DNA of 39,548 nt from contig CAKRQU010000017.1 of assembly GCA_934394585.1 (NCBI GenBank), positions 1 through 39,548 of the forward strand, given 5' to 3'. Shown in pieces: positions 31,679-39,526 of this stretch. Origin of the DNA: an uncultured Eubacteriales bacterium (GTDB lineage Bacteria > Bacillota > Clostridia > Oscillospirales > CAG-272). The notes beneath the pieces were generated by a model. That model made no database searches. It was not told where the DNA came from and worked only from the letters and a program-made list of their open reading frames with translations. Made by a program: the position numbers and the translations under genes. The stretch's first letter is position 1. Each line of letters starts with the position of its first letter.

Positions 31679-33106
31679 ATGGACATTTATCCCGTAATAC
31701 CGGAAACAATAACGGTGCACCTCGGCGCTCCCGACAGTACCGACGTGGCGGATGTGACGGTTTCGTTTCCGGACTACATAAAAAACGTGGCGTCGAGCGA
31801 GGTATATCCCACCTGGCCCGAAAACGCCATCCGCGCAAATATTTACGCGCAGATATCGTTTGCGCTGAACAGAATATATACCGAGCATTACCCGTCGCTC
31901 GGCTATGATTTCGATATCACAAATTCCACGGCTTACGACCAGTCTTTTGTATACGGGCGCGAAATTTTCGAAAATATCAGTCAGATTGTGGATGAGATAT
32001 TCAACAGCTACATAAGACGCGAAAACGCGATAGAGCCGCTTTTTGCCGCGTATTGCAACGGCACCACCGTCACCTGCGACGGACTTTCGCAATGGGACAG
32101 CGTGGAGCTGGCGAAGCAGGGGCTTTCCCCTTTTGATATACTGAAAAATTACTACGGCGAAAATATAGAGTTGGTGACAAATGCGCCTATAGCAAATATA
32201 GAGTCGTCACTCCCCGCGGGACCGATAGAGCTGGGATATGTGGGAAACAATGTGCGTTTTATACAGGTGCGACTGAACAGAATATCGGCAAATTATCCCT
32301 CCATACCGAAAATACAGCCGGTGGACGGCGTTTTCGGACCCGAAACAGAGGCGGCTGTAAAGGAATTTCAGCGCATTTTCAATCTCACGCAGGACGGGAT
32401 AGTCGGCCCTGCCACATGGTATAAAATACAGTTTGTTTTCAATGCGGTAAAACGCCTCGGCGAAATACAGAGTGAAGGCATACTTCTCGACGAAGTGCAG
32501 AAAAATTTCCCGAATGAGCTGAAAGAAGGCGACAGCGGAAACGATGTCCTCGTGGTGCAGTATTTTCTGCGCATAGTGGGGATTTTCAATCCCGACATAC
32601 CCGCGATAGAGCTGACGGGCGTTTACGACGAAGAAACGCGCGATGCCGTTTATGCTTTTCAGGCGCAGTACGGACTCCCCGTGACGGGGGTGATGGACGC
32701 GCCCACGTGGTATAAGCTTTTTGACGTTTATATGGGGCTTGTAAGCTCGCTCACGCCGGAGCAGCTCGGCGTGGCAAGCGTGCCTTTCCCGGGGCGTTTT
32801 CTGCGCCTCGGTTTTGAGGGTGATGATGTTCTCACTCTGCAAAAATATCTCAATGCTGCAGCAAAAGCCTACTCGCAGATACCGCAGGTGGCAGAGAACG
32901 GCATATTCGGCGAAGATACGCGCGATGCCGTCTATGCCGCGCAGGCTGTTTTCGGCTATCCGATAACAGGCACGGTCGGTCCTCTCCTGTGGAGCAGACT
33001 GGCAAATATCTATGTCGATGTGGAAAGCGGAAACGCGCGCTCCCCAGGGCAATATCCGGGAAACAGCGACAATTTTACTTACACGGAGGAAAATACCGAT
33101 GAATGA
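31679..33106 (+). CDS. SpoIID-like protein with three peptidoglycan-binding domains
   Basis: A 475-residue protein. Residues ~35-175 resemble the SpoIID domain: WPENAIRANIYAQISFALNR parallels the WPxEALKAQAVAARTYA segment, and VTCDGLSQWDSVELAKQGLSPFDILKNYYG parallels the G(x)GMSQYGA...YxEILKxYY segment. Three PG_binding_1 modules follow at about 180-260, 275-355 and 370-450, each with DGxFGPETEAAVKEFQ and GxVxxxTWY-type motifs. SpoIID is a lytic transglycosylase acting in engulfment; the usual catalytic Glu region is altered, so it may be binding-only. No signal peptide is visible. TAAGGAGGAG precedes the ATG; the next gene overlaps by 8 nt. Confidence 0.78.
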   Translation: MDIYPVIPETITVHLGAPDSTDVADVTVSFPDYIKNVASSEVYPTWPENAIRANIYAQISFALNRIYTEHYPSLGYDFDITNSTAYDQSFVYGREIFENISQIVDEIFNSYIRRENAIEPLFAAYCNGTTVTCDGLSQWDSVELAKQGLSPFDILKNYYGENIELVTNAPIANIESSLPAGPIELGYVGNNVRFIQVRLNRISANYPSIPKIQPVDGVFGPETEAAVKEFQRIFNLTQDGIVGPATWYKIQFVFNAVKRLGEIQSEGILLDEVQKNFPNELKEGDSGNDVLVVQYFLRIVGIFNPDIPAIELTGVYDEETRDAVYAFQAQYGLPVTGVMDAPTWYKLFDVYMGLVSSLTPEQLGVASVPFPGRFLRLGFEGDDVLTLQKYLNAAAKAYSQIPQVAENGIFGEDTRDAVYAAQAVFGYPITGTVGPLLWSRLANIYVDVESGNARSPGQYPGNSDNFTYTEENTDE

Positions 33107-33608
33107 AATTTACGAATTGCAGGTGATGCTGCGCAGGATAGCGCAGGCAGACAATAATATAGCCATGGTCAATCCCTCCGGAATATACGACAAAAGCACG
33201 GCAAAAGCCGTTTCCGAGGTTCAGGAGCAGAATGGACTCCCCGTGACGGGCAATGTGGACTTTGCCACGTGGAATATCATCACTGCGCTCTTTTCTCTGG
33301 CGATGGGGAGATTTTCGGAAAATACGCCGGTAAGCGTATTTCCGAATGTGTCGTATATTGCCGATTCGGGAGAAATAAGCGATCTCGTGATGATAATCCA
33401 GCTGTTGCTGAATGCGCTTTCCTCCTCTTACGACAATTATCACGAAATAAAGCCGAGCGGCATATACGATGACGAAACAAAAGACGCCGTGCGTCATTTT
33501 CAGAAAGTAAATCTGCTGCCGCAGACAGGCGCCGTTGATTCGGATACATGGGATGCCATAGCAAACAGCTACAATACTTTTTCAAACAACCGCTACTACG
33601 AATCGTAA
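33099..33608 (+). CDS. Peptidoglycan-binding protein, two PG_binding_1 domains
   Basis: A 169-residue protein from the ATG at 33099, which has GGAGG 9 nt upstream and overlaps the preceding stop by 8 nt. It consists of two peptidoglycan-binding repeats (about residues 5-75 and 85-160): GIYDKSTAKAVSEVQEQNGLPVTG...TWN and GIYDDETKDAVRHFQKVNLLPQTG...TWD. There is no catalytic domain, signal peptide or anchor, so it likely acts as a wall- or cortex-binding partner of the SpoIID-like protein. A weak A/T-only hairpin near 33607-33626 may end the unit. Confidence 0.8.
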   Translation: MNEIYELQVMLRRIAQADNNIAMVNPSGIYDKSTAKAVSEVQEQNGLPVTGNVDFATWNIITALFSLAMGRFSENTPVSVFPNVSYIADSGEISDLVMIIQLLLNALSSSYDNYHEIKPSGIYDDETKDAVRHFQKVNLLPQTGAVDSDTWDAIANSYNTFSNNRYYES

Positions 33609-33636
33609 AAAAATCCGATTTTTTTACAAAATACTA

Positions 33637-33665
33637 TTGACAAATCGCCGCATGCGTGATAAAAT
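33637..33665 (+). promoter_or_regulatory. Promoter of the trp transporter operon
   Basis: Consensus -35 TTGACA (33637-33642), 17-nt spacer, -10 TAAAAT (33660-33665), directly before the T-box leader. Confidence 0.8.
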
Positions 33666-33671
33666 ACAAAA

Positions 33672-33958
33672 AAATAAAACCTGTGAAAAAGAAGAGTAGT
33701 CGCAAGATGATTCTCAAAGCGAACCGTGGGCGGTGAGAGCACGGCAGAGGAGTTTTCGGCGAATGGGCTTTTGAGGGCGAACGAAAACCTTGAAAAAGGC
33801 GAGTAGCAATCGACGGGGTGCGCTTCCGTTACCATGGCGCCGCGTATATTTGTACGTGACAAAGGGGAAATATTTTTTGTATTTCCATTCGGGTGGCACC
33901 GCGGATAAGTATTTATTCGTCCCGGGTATCTTAGGATACTCGGGACTTTTTGTTTTTT
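33672..33958 (+). promoter_or_regulatory. T-box riboswitch, tryptophan specifier
   Basis: Tandem sensing of uncharged tRNA. Seen in order: stem I with AGTAG and the distal-loop motif GAACCGTGGGCGGTGAGAGC (33721-33740); specifier TGG at 33764-33766 in GAATGGGC, giving Trp; the antiterminator T-box GGGTGGCACCGCGG (33891-33904), whose TGGC pairs with a tRNA 3' end GCCA, matching the G discriminator of tRNA-Trp; and the terminator TCCCGGGTATC / GATACTCGGGA (33920-33945) with a T-run. Uncharged tRNA-Trp should favour antitermination and transporter expression. Confidence 0.95.
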
Positions 33959-33976
33959 GCAAAGGAGATGAAATTT

Positions 33977-34072
33977 ATGTTCGTATTATCGGGGCGATGG
34001 CGTGATTTAAAATACACCGCATATCACAAAATAAAAATAAAAACAAAATCTGAAAGGAATCAAAAATCATGA
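33977..34072 (+). CDS. Possible 31-codon upstream ORF coupled to trpX
   Basis: Just after the T-box terminator, AAAGGAG (33961-33967) is followed 9 nt later by ATG at 33977. The frame (MFVLSGRWRDLKYTAYHKIK and on) ends at TGA 34070-34072, which overlaps the trpX ATG as ATGA. It has one Trp codon. The product is very basic and looks like no known protein, so the role, if any, would be in translational coupling. It could be chance; the strong site may alternatively be a relic of a former first gene. Confidence 0.4.
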   Translation: MFVLSGRWRDLKYTAYHKIKIKTKSERNQKS

Positions 34073-35046
34073 AAAAATTATTTTCTTTTATCATAGCGCT
34101 CGCGCTCGTATGCACATCTCTTTTCTTCCTCGCCTCCTGCGGCGAAAAAGCAAAACCCACCATCGGCATCATCCAGTTCGGCTCGCATGAATCGCTCACA
34201 AACTGCTATGAAGGCATCGCCCTCGGTCTGCGCGAAAGCGGCATAAATCTGAATGATTACAATGTAGAGCTGCTCAACAGCAATTTCGACCCCAGCGTTT
34301 CTCAGTCGCAGGCAAAAACTCTCGTAAACAAAGGCGCCAAAGTTATCATCGCGATAGCTACGCCCTCTGCCGTAGCCGCCGCAAATGCCGCGGACGGTGC
34401 CGTTCCCGTGGTTTACTGCGCGGTGACAGACCCCGCCACCATGGCAAATTATGAAAATGTGACAGGTTCTTCCGATATTCCCAATGCGGAAAAACAGCTC
34501 GAAGTCGTAATGGCATACATGGGCAAAAAAGATTCGCTCAAGATAGGCGTTCTCTATTCCACAGAGGAATCCAGCTCGCCTCTCCAGCTGGCAAATCTCA
34601 AAAAAGCGGCAGCCGCCGTATCCGACATGGATGTGACCATAGTCGATAAAGCCGTATCCGATATAAATACCATAGATACCGCCGTAAACAGCCTCATCGA
34701 CGACGGCATCGACTGCTTTGTAAATCTGCTCGACAATACAATCGTAGGCAAACTCGAATCCAATATTCTCCCGATAACCATGGAAAAGAAAATCCCCGTT
34801 TTCGGTTCGGAAATAGAGCAGGTAAAGAAAGGCTGCGTGGCAAGCTCCTCCATCGACTATAAAAACGACGTGGGCAGAGCGGCAGGTAAAGCGGCAGCCG
34901 AAATCCTCGGCGGCAAAAACGCATCCGATATCGCTCCCGTAGTGGTGAAAAATCCGCAGGTTTATATCAACAGCGCCGCCTGCGATGAGCTGGGTCTTAA
35001 TATCCCCGAAAACACCCTCGGCGCAAAGGATGTTTCCACTCACTGA
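34069..35046 (+). CDS. trpX: ABC transporter substrate-binding lipoprotein, predicted tryptophan
   Basis: A 325-residue lipoprotein with a signal peptide (residues 1-23) and lipobox LASC (C24). The mature part is the ABC substrate-binding (PF04392-type) fold: KPTIGIIQFGSHESLTNCYEGI, then GAKVIIAIATPSAVAAANA, VPVVYCAVTDP and SSIDYKNDVGRAAGKAAAEIL. Tryptophan specificity is inferred from the Trp T-box upstream and agreement with the trpXYZ transporter of Bacillota. AAAGGA lies before the ATG, which also overlaps the stop of a possible small ORF. trpY starts 22 nt after its stop. Confidence 0.92.
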   Translation: MKKLFSFIIALALVCTSLFFLASCGEKAKPTIGIIQFGSHESLTNCYEGIALGLRESGINLNDYNVELLNSNFDPSVSQSQAKTLVNKGAKVIIAIATPSAVAAANAADGAVPVVYCAVTDPATMANYENVTGSSDIPNAEKQLEVVMAYMGKKDSLKIGVLYSTEESSSPLQLANLKKAAAAVSDMDVTIVDKAVSDINTIDTAVNSLIDDGIDCFVNLLDNTIVGKLESNILPITMEKKIPVFGSEIEQVKKGCVASSSIDYKNDVGRAAGKAAAEILGGKNASDIAPVVVKNPQVYINSAACDELGLNIPENTLGAKDVSTH

Positions 35047-35068
35047 AACTGAAAGGATAAAATAAAAA

Positions 35069-36022
35069 ATGCTTTTTCTGGGAACTACCATAGACGGACT
35101 GCAAATGGGTCTGTGTTTTGCGATAATCGCACTCGGAGTATATATTTCGTATGCAATACTGGATTTCCCCGACCTGTCGGTCGACGGTACATTCCCGCTC
35201 GGCGGAGTATGCGCCACGATATTCATGCTCCGCTTAGGAATAAATCCCATCATAGCCACCCTGCTCGCTTTTGTCATCGGCATGGCGGCAGGCGCCGTGA
35301 CGGGACTTCTCCATGTGAAATTCCGCATATCGAAACTGCTTTCCGGCATCATAGTGATGACGGCATTGCTCTCGGTAAATCTCGCGCTGACAAAGCTTCT
35401 CACGGGGACAGGCTATACCACTACTATTTTCTCGTATAAAAGTAAAAATCTCGCGGGAATGTTCGGCGGCAAAGCCGTGAAAATATTCGGCGAGAGCGCG
35501 CGGGCAAAAGATATCGCGACGATTCTCATCCTCATCGCCGCAGTGATATTCTGCAAAGTGGCAATCGACCTTTTCAAAAAAACCAAAATGGGTTATATGC
35601 TGGGAGCCACGGGCGGAAGCGAACGTCTCGTCACATATCTGGGCAAAAATCCCGGCACATATAAAATCCTCGGCATTTCGCTCGCAAACGGTTTTGTTTC
35701 CATGGGCGGCGCGCTTTATTCTCAGCTTTATATGCAGTATGATAATAATTCAGGCAGCGGCAAAGTAGTACTCGCGCTGGCTTCCGTCATCATCGGCATG
35801 GCTGTATTTTCAAATATAAAATTTATGGAAAAAACCACCGCAGTCGTATTCGGCGCGATAATCTATTCTCTCTGCCTGAATTATCTCGTGCTGATAGATA
35901 AAGACGGCATATATCTGAAATTGCTCAATGCCGTGCTTTTCGCGCTGATTCTCATTTTCAATGATAAAATAACTTCCCTGCTTTCGAAAAAGCAGATAAA
36001 GGCAGGTGGCAAAAATGCTTGA
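35069..36022 (+). CDS. trpY: ABC transporter permease, predicted tryptophan
   Basis: A 317-residue membrane protein of the branched-chain-type/TrpY permease family with about 8-9 transmembrane segments. Conserved patterns include GLCFAIIALGVYISYAILDFPDLSVDGTFPLG near the N-terminus, LLHVKFRISKLLSGII, and GISLANGFVSMGGALYSQ, which contacts the ATPase. GAAAGGA precedes the ATG. The ATPase gene overlaps its 3' end by 8 nt, so the three parts are translated as one unit under the Trp T-box. Confidence 0.92.
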   Translation: MLFLGTTIDGLQMGLCFAIIALGVYISYAILDFPDLSVDGTFPLGGVCATIFMLRLGINPIIATLLAFVIGMAAGAVTGLLHVKFRISKLLSGIIVMTALLSVNLALTKLLTGTGYTTTIFSYKSKNLAGMFGGKAVKIFGESARAKDIATILILIAAVIFCKVAIDLFKKTKMGYMLGATGGSERLVTYLGKNPGTYKILGISLANGFVSMGGALYSQLYMQYDNNSGSGKVVLALASVIIGMAVFSNIKFMEKTTAVVFGAIIYSLCLNYLVLIDKDGIYLKLLNAVLFALILIFNDKITSLLSKKQIKAGGKNA

Positions 36023-36788
36023 ATTGACAGGAATAAGCAAAATATTCAACCGCGGCACGGTAAATGAAATCCTCCTTTTCGATAATTTTTCGCTTTCCGT
36101 AAAAACAGGTGAATTTGTTTCCGTAGTCGGGTCAAACGGCTCGGGAAAGACCTCGCTTTTGAATATAATCAGCGGCAGTATCCCCGCCGACGCGGGAAAA
36201 ATCATTCTCGATGGCGAAGATATGACAAAATTACCCGAATATAAAAGGGCAAAAAAAATAGGCAGAGTTTTTCAGGATCCCGCTGTAGGCACCGTACCGT
36301 ATATGACTATCGCGGAAAATCTTTCTCTCGCCGTAAATAAAGGAAAACCTTATGATTTTTCTTTTGCGACGGATAAAAAGAAAAAAGAATATTTCCGCGA
36401 GATATTGCACGCGCTCGGGCTGGGACTGGAAGACAAAACGGAAATACCCGTAGGGCTTCTTTCCGGCGGGCAACGGCAGGCGCTTTCGCTGATAATGAGC
36501 ACGCTCACCCCCGTGGATCTGCTGTTGCTCGATGAACATACAGCGGCGCTCGACCCGAAAACCGCCGAAACAATAATGCTATTGACAGACAAAATAGTCC
36601 GCGAAAAAAATCTGACGGCGATAATGATAACTCACAATCTGCGCTATGCCACCGAATATGGCAGCCGCCTGATAATGATGCACGAGGGCAAAGCCATAAT
36701 AGACAAATCCGGAGATGAAAAAGCGCAGACCGATACCGCCGATATCCTCCGCGTTTTCAATGAAATAAGCGTAGAATGCGGTAACTGA
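36015..36788 (+). CDS. trpZ: ABC transporter ATP-binding protein, predicted tryptophan
   Basis: A 257-residue ABC ATPase. Walker A is GSNGSGKTS (39-47), signature LSGGQRQALS, Walker B LLLLDEHTAALDP followed by the switch His in ITHN. I chose ATG 36015, with AGGTGG a few bases upstream; a GTG at 36006 in the same frame is the alternative. It energises the TrpXY importer. A strong terminator follows within 10 nt. Confidence 0.93.
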   Translation: MLELTGISKIFNRGTVNEILLFDNFSLSVKTGEFVSVVGSNGSGKTSLLNIISGSIPADAGKIILDGEDMTKLPEYKRAKKIGRVFQDPAVGTVPYMTIAENLSLAVNKGKPYDFSFATDKKKKEYFREILHALGLGLEDKTEIPVGLLSGGQRQALSLIMSTLTPVDLLLLDEHTAALDPKTAETIMLLTDKIVREKNLTAIMITHNLRYATEYGSRLIMMHEGKAIIDKSGDEKAQTDTADILRVFNEISVECGN

Positions 36789-36793
36789 AAAAG

Positions 36794-36820
36794 AAAAAGA
36801 CTGCTGCGGCAGTCTTTTTT
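36794..36820 (+). terminator. Terminator of trpXYZ
   Basis: AGACTGC (36798-36804) pairs with GCAGTCT (36809-36815) across TGCG, followed by T6. Confidence 0.9.
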
Positions 36821-36832
36821 ATATGGGAAAAA

Positions 36833-36869
36833 CAAAAGCCCGCTGCGGCATTGCCGCGGCGGGTTTTTG
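36833..36869 (-). terminator. Terminator of the pilin-like gene
   Basis: An 11-bp stem (CCCGC-T-GCGGC at 36839-36849 with GCCGC-G-GCGGG at 36853-36863) has T-runs on both strands and lies ~70 nt beyond the stop codon of the minus-strand gene. It may be bidirectional. Confidence 0.75.
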
Positions 36870-36935
36870 CGTGCGCACATCATGCGCGGGTATTATATTA
36901 AAGGAGAAAGAATAGCTTAAATTGTTTTGCGGGGA

Positions 36936-39404
36936 TTATTTGGATTTGGGAACGACGCTCCAAGTAGTATTATTTCCTTCAATTGTATAGCCACTCGACA
37001 AACAATTAGATGCGGCTTTAGTATCTACAAAATTATTCTGTGACATATTGAAAGTGCCGCCCTTAAGATATGTATAGAAACCTTTAGTTTCAGCGCCTTT
37101 GCTTGTTTTTACAAATCCAGCTTTACTTTCAATATTGAATGTTCCGCCACTAACATAAATACGTATTTGTTTCCCTCCAGTATTTGTGCCAAACCCTTTA
37201 AGATACTCAGAATTTACATATATAATGCTATCACCATTAGATTCAAGGATACCACCGTTTATTCTCAAATTAATTTCGGTATTGCCGGTCTGCTTACCGC
37301 CAAGTTTGATTGCGCCTACTTTACCTTTGATTGTACCGCCACTAATTTCAAATATACCGTCTTTTTTCTGATCAATAAACTGCGGATGATAGATTGCATA
37401 AGAATTATTCGATGTGATCTCGCCGCCGTTTATAAGAAGCTTACCTTGTGAATATGTGTCACTCTCTACGCCGCTGATTGCATAGCCATTTGCTATTATT
37501 TCAGCGCCATTTTCTACCGTAACCGAGCCGCCGTTATACATTTTAATTGCGCATGCGTCTGCACCACCGGCAGTAGCGTCAATTGTAACGTTTTCAATCG
37601 TGCACATGATATTTGTTGCACCGAAAGAGCCTATTTCGGTATCGCTAGTTGTTCTTCTTACAGTAATCAGTTCGCCTGTCAAATTGCTTCCTGCAACTAT
37701 CTTACCTGTTCTGTCGATGCTTGTATCTCTGATTGTAACATCGCCCTGAACAAAGAATGCTCCCGTGTGATCAATAGTCAACTTATGACCGTTAAGATCA
37801 AGTATGAATACATGCTGATTCTTAACATTGAATATCGTTTCTTTGCTAAGCGTCATATCAGCGTCGAGTCTCACAACAGTATCTGCCGTAAGTTCTTTTT
37901 TAGCCCAATCTGCAAGAACGCCCGGATCTGTTACGCTAATTACGCTTGATACGGATACATCATGATTGCAAACAGTGCACTTTCCATCGGAAACCGTATG
38001 TGCTTCGGACGCTATCGTATCGCAATTCTTGCACTTGCGTGTATGGTAAGCTTCATTATAATAAGTCCAAGCAACATCACTATAGTCATGTCCTGTAGCT
38101 GTGATTACTTCACTTTCGGTTTTAATGCAACCGGTGTTAGTGCACTTGCGTGTCCTTGAACCGTTTTCCGTGCAAGTAGCTTTCTTTGTTACTTCCCATT
38201 CTCCGAATTTGTGTCCGGTAGCAGGAATAACTTTCGTATCAAATACTTTTTTACATTTAGTACAAATATAGTTTTGCGAACCGTTGCCCTCGCAAGTAGC
38301 GGCCGTTACAGTCGCCCAGCTATAGCTATGCTCGCCTGTAGCCTCGATTTTTTCAGTCTTTCCGGTAGCATTGCATACCGAGCATGTCTCCATCTTTTCT
38401 CCGGCTTCATCGCAAGTTGCTTTTTTTGTTACTGTCCATTCAAATTTATGTCCCAGCTTTGTAATTGTTTCTGTCTTTGTCTTGGAGCAACGTGTACATG
38501 TGTATGTCTTTGCGCCATCTGTTGTACATGTAGCATTTGTTACAGTCGGATCGCCCCAGTTGTGACCAAGAGCATTTCCGTGTCCGAATGTTTTATCGCC
38601 CTTGGCGCCGCATGCGCAGGAATAATAGTATGTAGCCGCCTTATCACAAGTAGCAGCTTCTGCCACATACTCATCTGCTACATTCTGCTTATTGTATTCG
38701 TGAGTATGAGTGCTATAATTCGGATCAACCTTACCGCATACGCACTCGCCATTTGTATAAGAGTGTGCTATCTTACTGTCCGTCGCTCCGCAAGATGTAC
38801 ATACATGCCAGTGATTTGTGCTGTCAAATGTCCATTTTGTATCCCATGTGTGCGTATGTGTTTCAAATTTTTCCACTACGATTTCGACATCGGCGAAAAT
38901 AGCCATTTCCTCTCTCTTAAAGCCGAGCTGATCTATTATGCCGCCCTCTTTGTTAAGTTCGGTGGTATCGCGCCAGCCTGTGGGGGAAGTAGTTGAACCA
39001 CTCAGTGCGCCATTCGTTTTAAGATTGTTGATTAAGCCCTGAGCTACTTCGAAAAACTTCGAATAACTTGCCGTTTCCGCAAGCATCGTTGTGTTCGTAT
39101 TGAGGTCTATCGGATTTTCCTTGTATTCTACAATGCGACCTTCTCCCGCAGAGTATCCGTATATGTAAGCGGAACTGCCTTTTTTGGATACAACTACGAT
39201 ATCGCTCGCATCGTCTGCGCTGAGCATGTTTGCCAGCATTTCAGTTATTGCGTTCTTTGCTTCAGCAAGTGCTGTCGCTTCGTTTGCTTTTTTCACGAGG
39301 TTTGCATAAGTCGGGATCAGCACAGCAGCCAGAATGGCGATGACTGCAATGACGATTACCAGCTCTACAACCGTGAAACCGTGTTTTCTGGTTTTCTTAG
39401 TCAT
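36936..39404 (-). CDS. Giant type IV pilin-like protein with Cys-rich repeats and beta-helix
   Basis: An 822-residue protein. The N-terminus has a class III/IV-a prepilin signal: KKTRKHG then FTVVELVIVIAVIAILAAVL, cleavage after G9 and Glu at mature position 5 (E14). Residues ~34-180 are a pilin-like alpha/beta region. Residues ~182-480 form about seven Cys-containing repeats (CTSC 202-205, CTRC 303-306, CSVC 341-344, CTKC 381-384, CKNC 458-461, CTVC 476-479) separated by GHxxxW-V-ATC motifs, a repeat type of Clostridia surface proteins. Residues ~490-822 are a right-handed beta-helix rich in G-G-T/E-I motifs. AAAAGGAG precedes the ATG. No pilus assembly gene is in the window. Composition is visibly more A/T-rich than neighbouring genes. 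Confidence 0.85.
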   Translation of the reverse strand: MTKKTRKHGFTVVELVIVIAVIAILAAVLIPTYANLVKKANEATALAEAKNAITEMLANMLSADDASDIVVVSKKGSSAYIYGYSAGEGRIVEYKENPIDLNTNTTMLAETASYSKFFEVAQGLINNLKTNGALSGSTTSPTGWRDTTELNKEGGIIDQLGFKREEMAIFADVEIVVEKFETHTHTWDTKWTFDSTNHWHVCTSCGATDSKIAHSYTNGECVCGKVDPNYSTHTHEYNKQNVADEYVAEAATCDKAATYYYSCACGAKGDKTFGHGNALGHNWGDPTVTNATCTTDGAKTYTCTRCSKTKTETITKLGHKFEWTVTKKATCDEAGEKMETCSVCNATGKTEKIEATGEHSYSWATVTAATCEGNGSQNYICTKCKKVFDTKVIPATGHKFGEWEVTKKATCTENGSRTRKCTNTGCIKTESEVITATGHDYSDVAWTYYNEAYHTRKCKNCDTIASEAHTVSDGKCTVCNHDVSVSSVISVTDPGVLADWAKKELTADTVVRLDADMTLSKETIFNVKNQHVFILDLNGHKLTIDHTGAFFVQGDVTIRDTSIDRTGKIVAGSNLTGELITVRRTTSDTEIGSFGATNIMCTIENVTIDATAGGADACAIKMYNGGSVTVENGAEIIANGYAISGVESDTYSQGKLLINGGEITSNNSYAIYHPQFIDQKKDGIFEISGGTIKGKVGAIKLGGKQTGNTEINLRINGGILESNGDSIIYVNSEYLKGFGTNTGGKQIRIYVSGGTFNIESKAGFVKTSKGAETKGFYTYLKGGTFNMSQNNFVDTKAASNCLSSGYTIEGNNTTWSVVPKSK

Positions 39405-39446
39405 GGTTTTTTTCTCCTTTTAAGAATAAAAATATTTTTATATTTC

Positions 39447-39460
39447 CCCATGATTGGGGC
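39447..39460. other. Small hairpin in the pilin leader
   Basis: CCCC (39447-39450) pairs with GGGG (39457-39460) across ATGATT, between the long hairpin and the pilin ribosome binding site. It could affect leader folding. Confidence 0.3.
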
Positions 39461-39478
39461 AAATACCACGAAAAAATT

Positions 39479-39526
39479 TAAGCAGGCAGAGCTGCACGAA
39501 AAAATTCGTGCAGCTCTGCCTGCTTA
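39479..39526 (-). terminator. 22-bp perfect hairpin upstream of the pilin gene
   Basis: Arms 39479-39500 and 39505-39526 are fully complementary around AAAA (core GGCAGAGCTGCACGAA). Read on the minus strand it is followed by AAATTTTTT, fitting a terminator of a gene beyond the window or an attenuator ahead of the pilin gene. Confidence 0.65.

Noticed and set aside
33813..33824. CGACGGGGTGCG shared between the T-box leader and the intergenic repeat
   Set aside because: Only about twelve bases match and flanking sequence does not; it is best taken as coincidence within a standard T-box.
36886..36915. AAAGGAG ribosome-binding-like sequence downstream of trpZ
   Set aside because: No start codon at the right distance opens a frame of useful length; it lies between a terminator and the end of the opposite gene.
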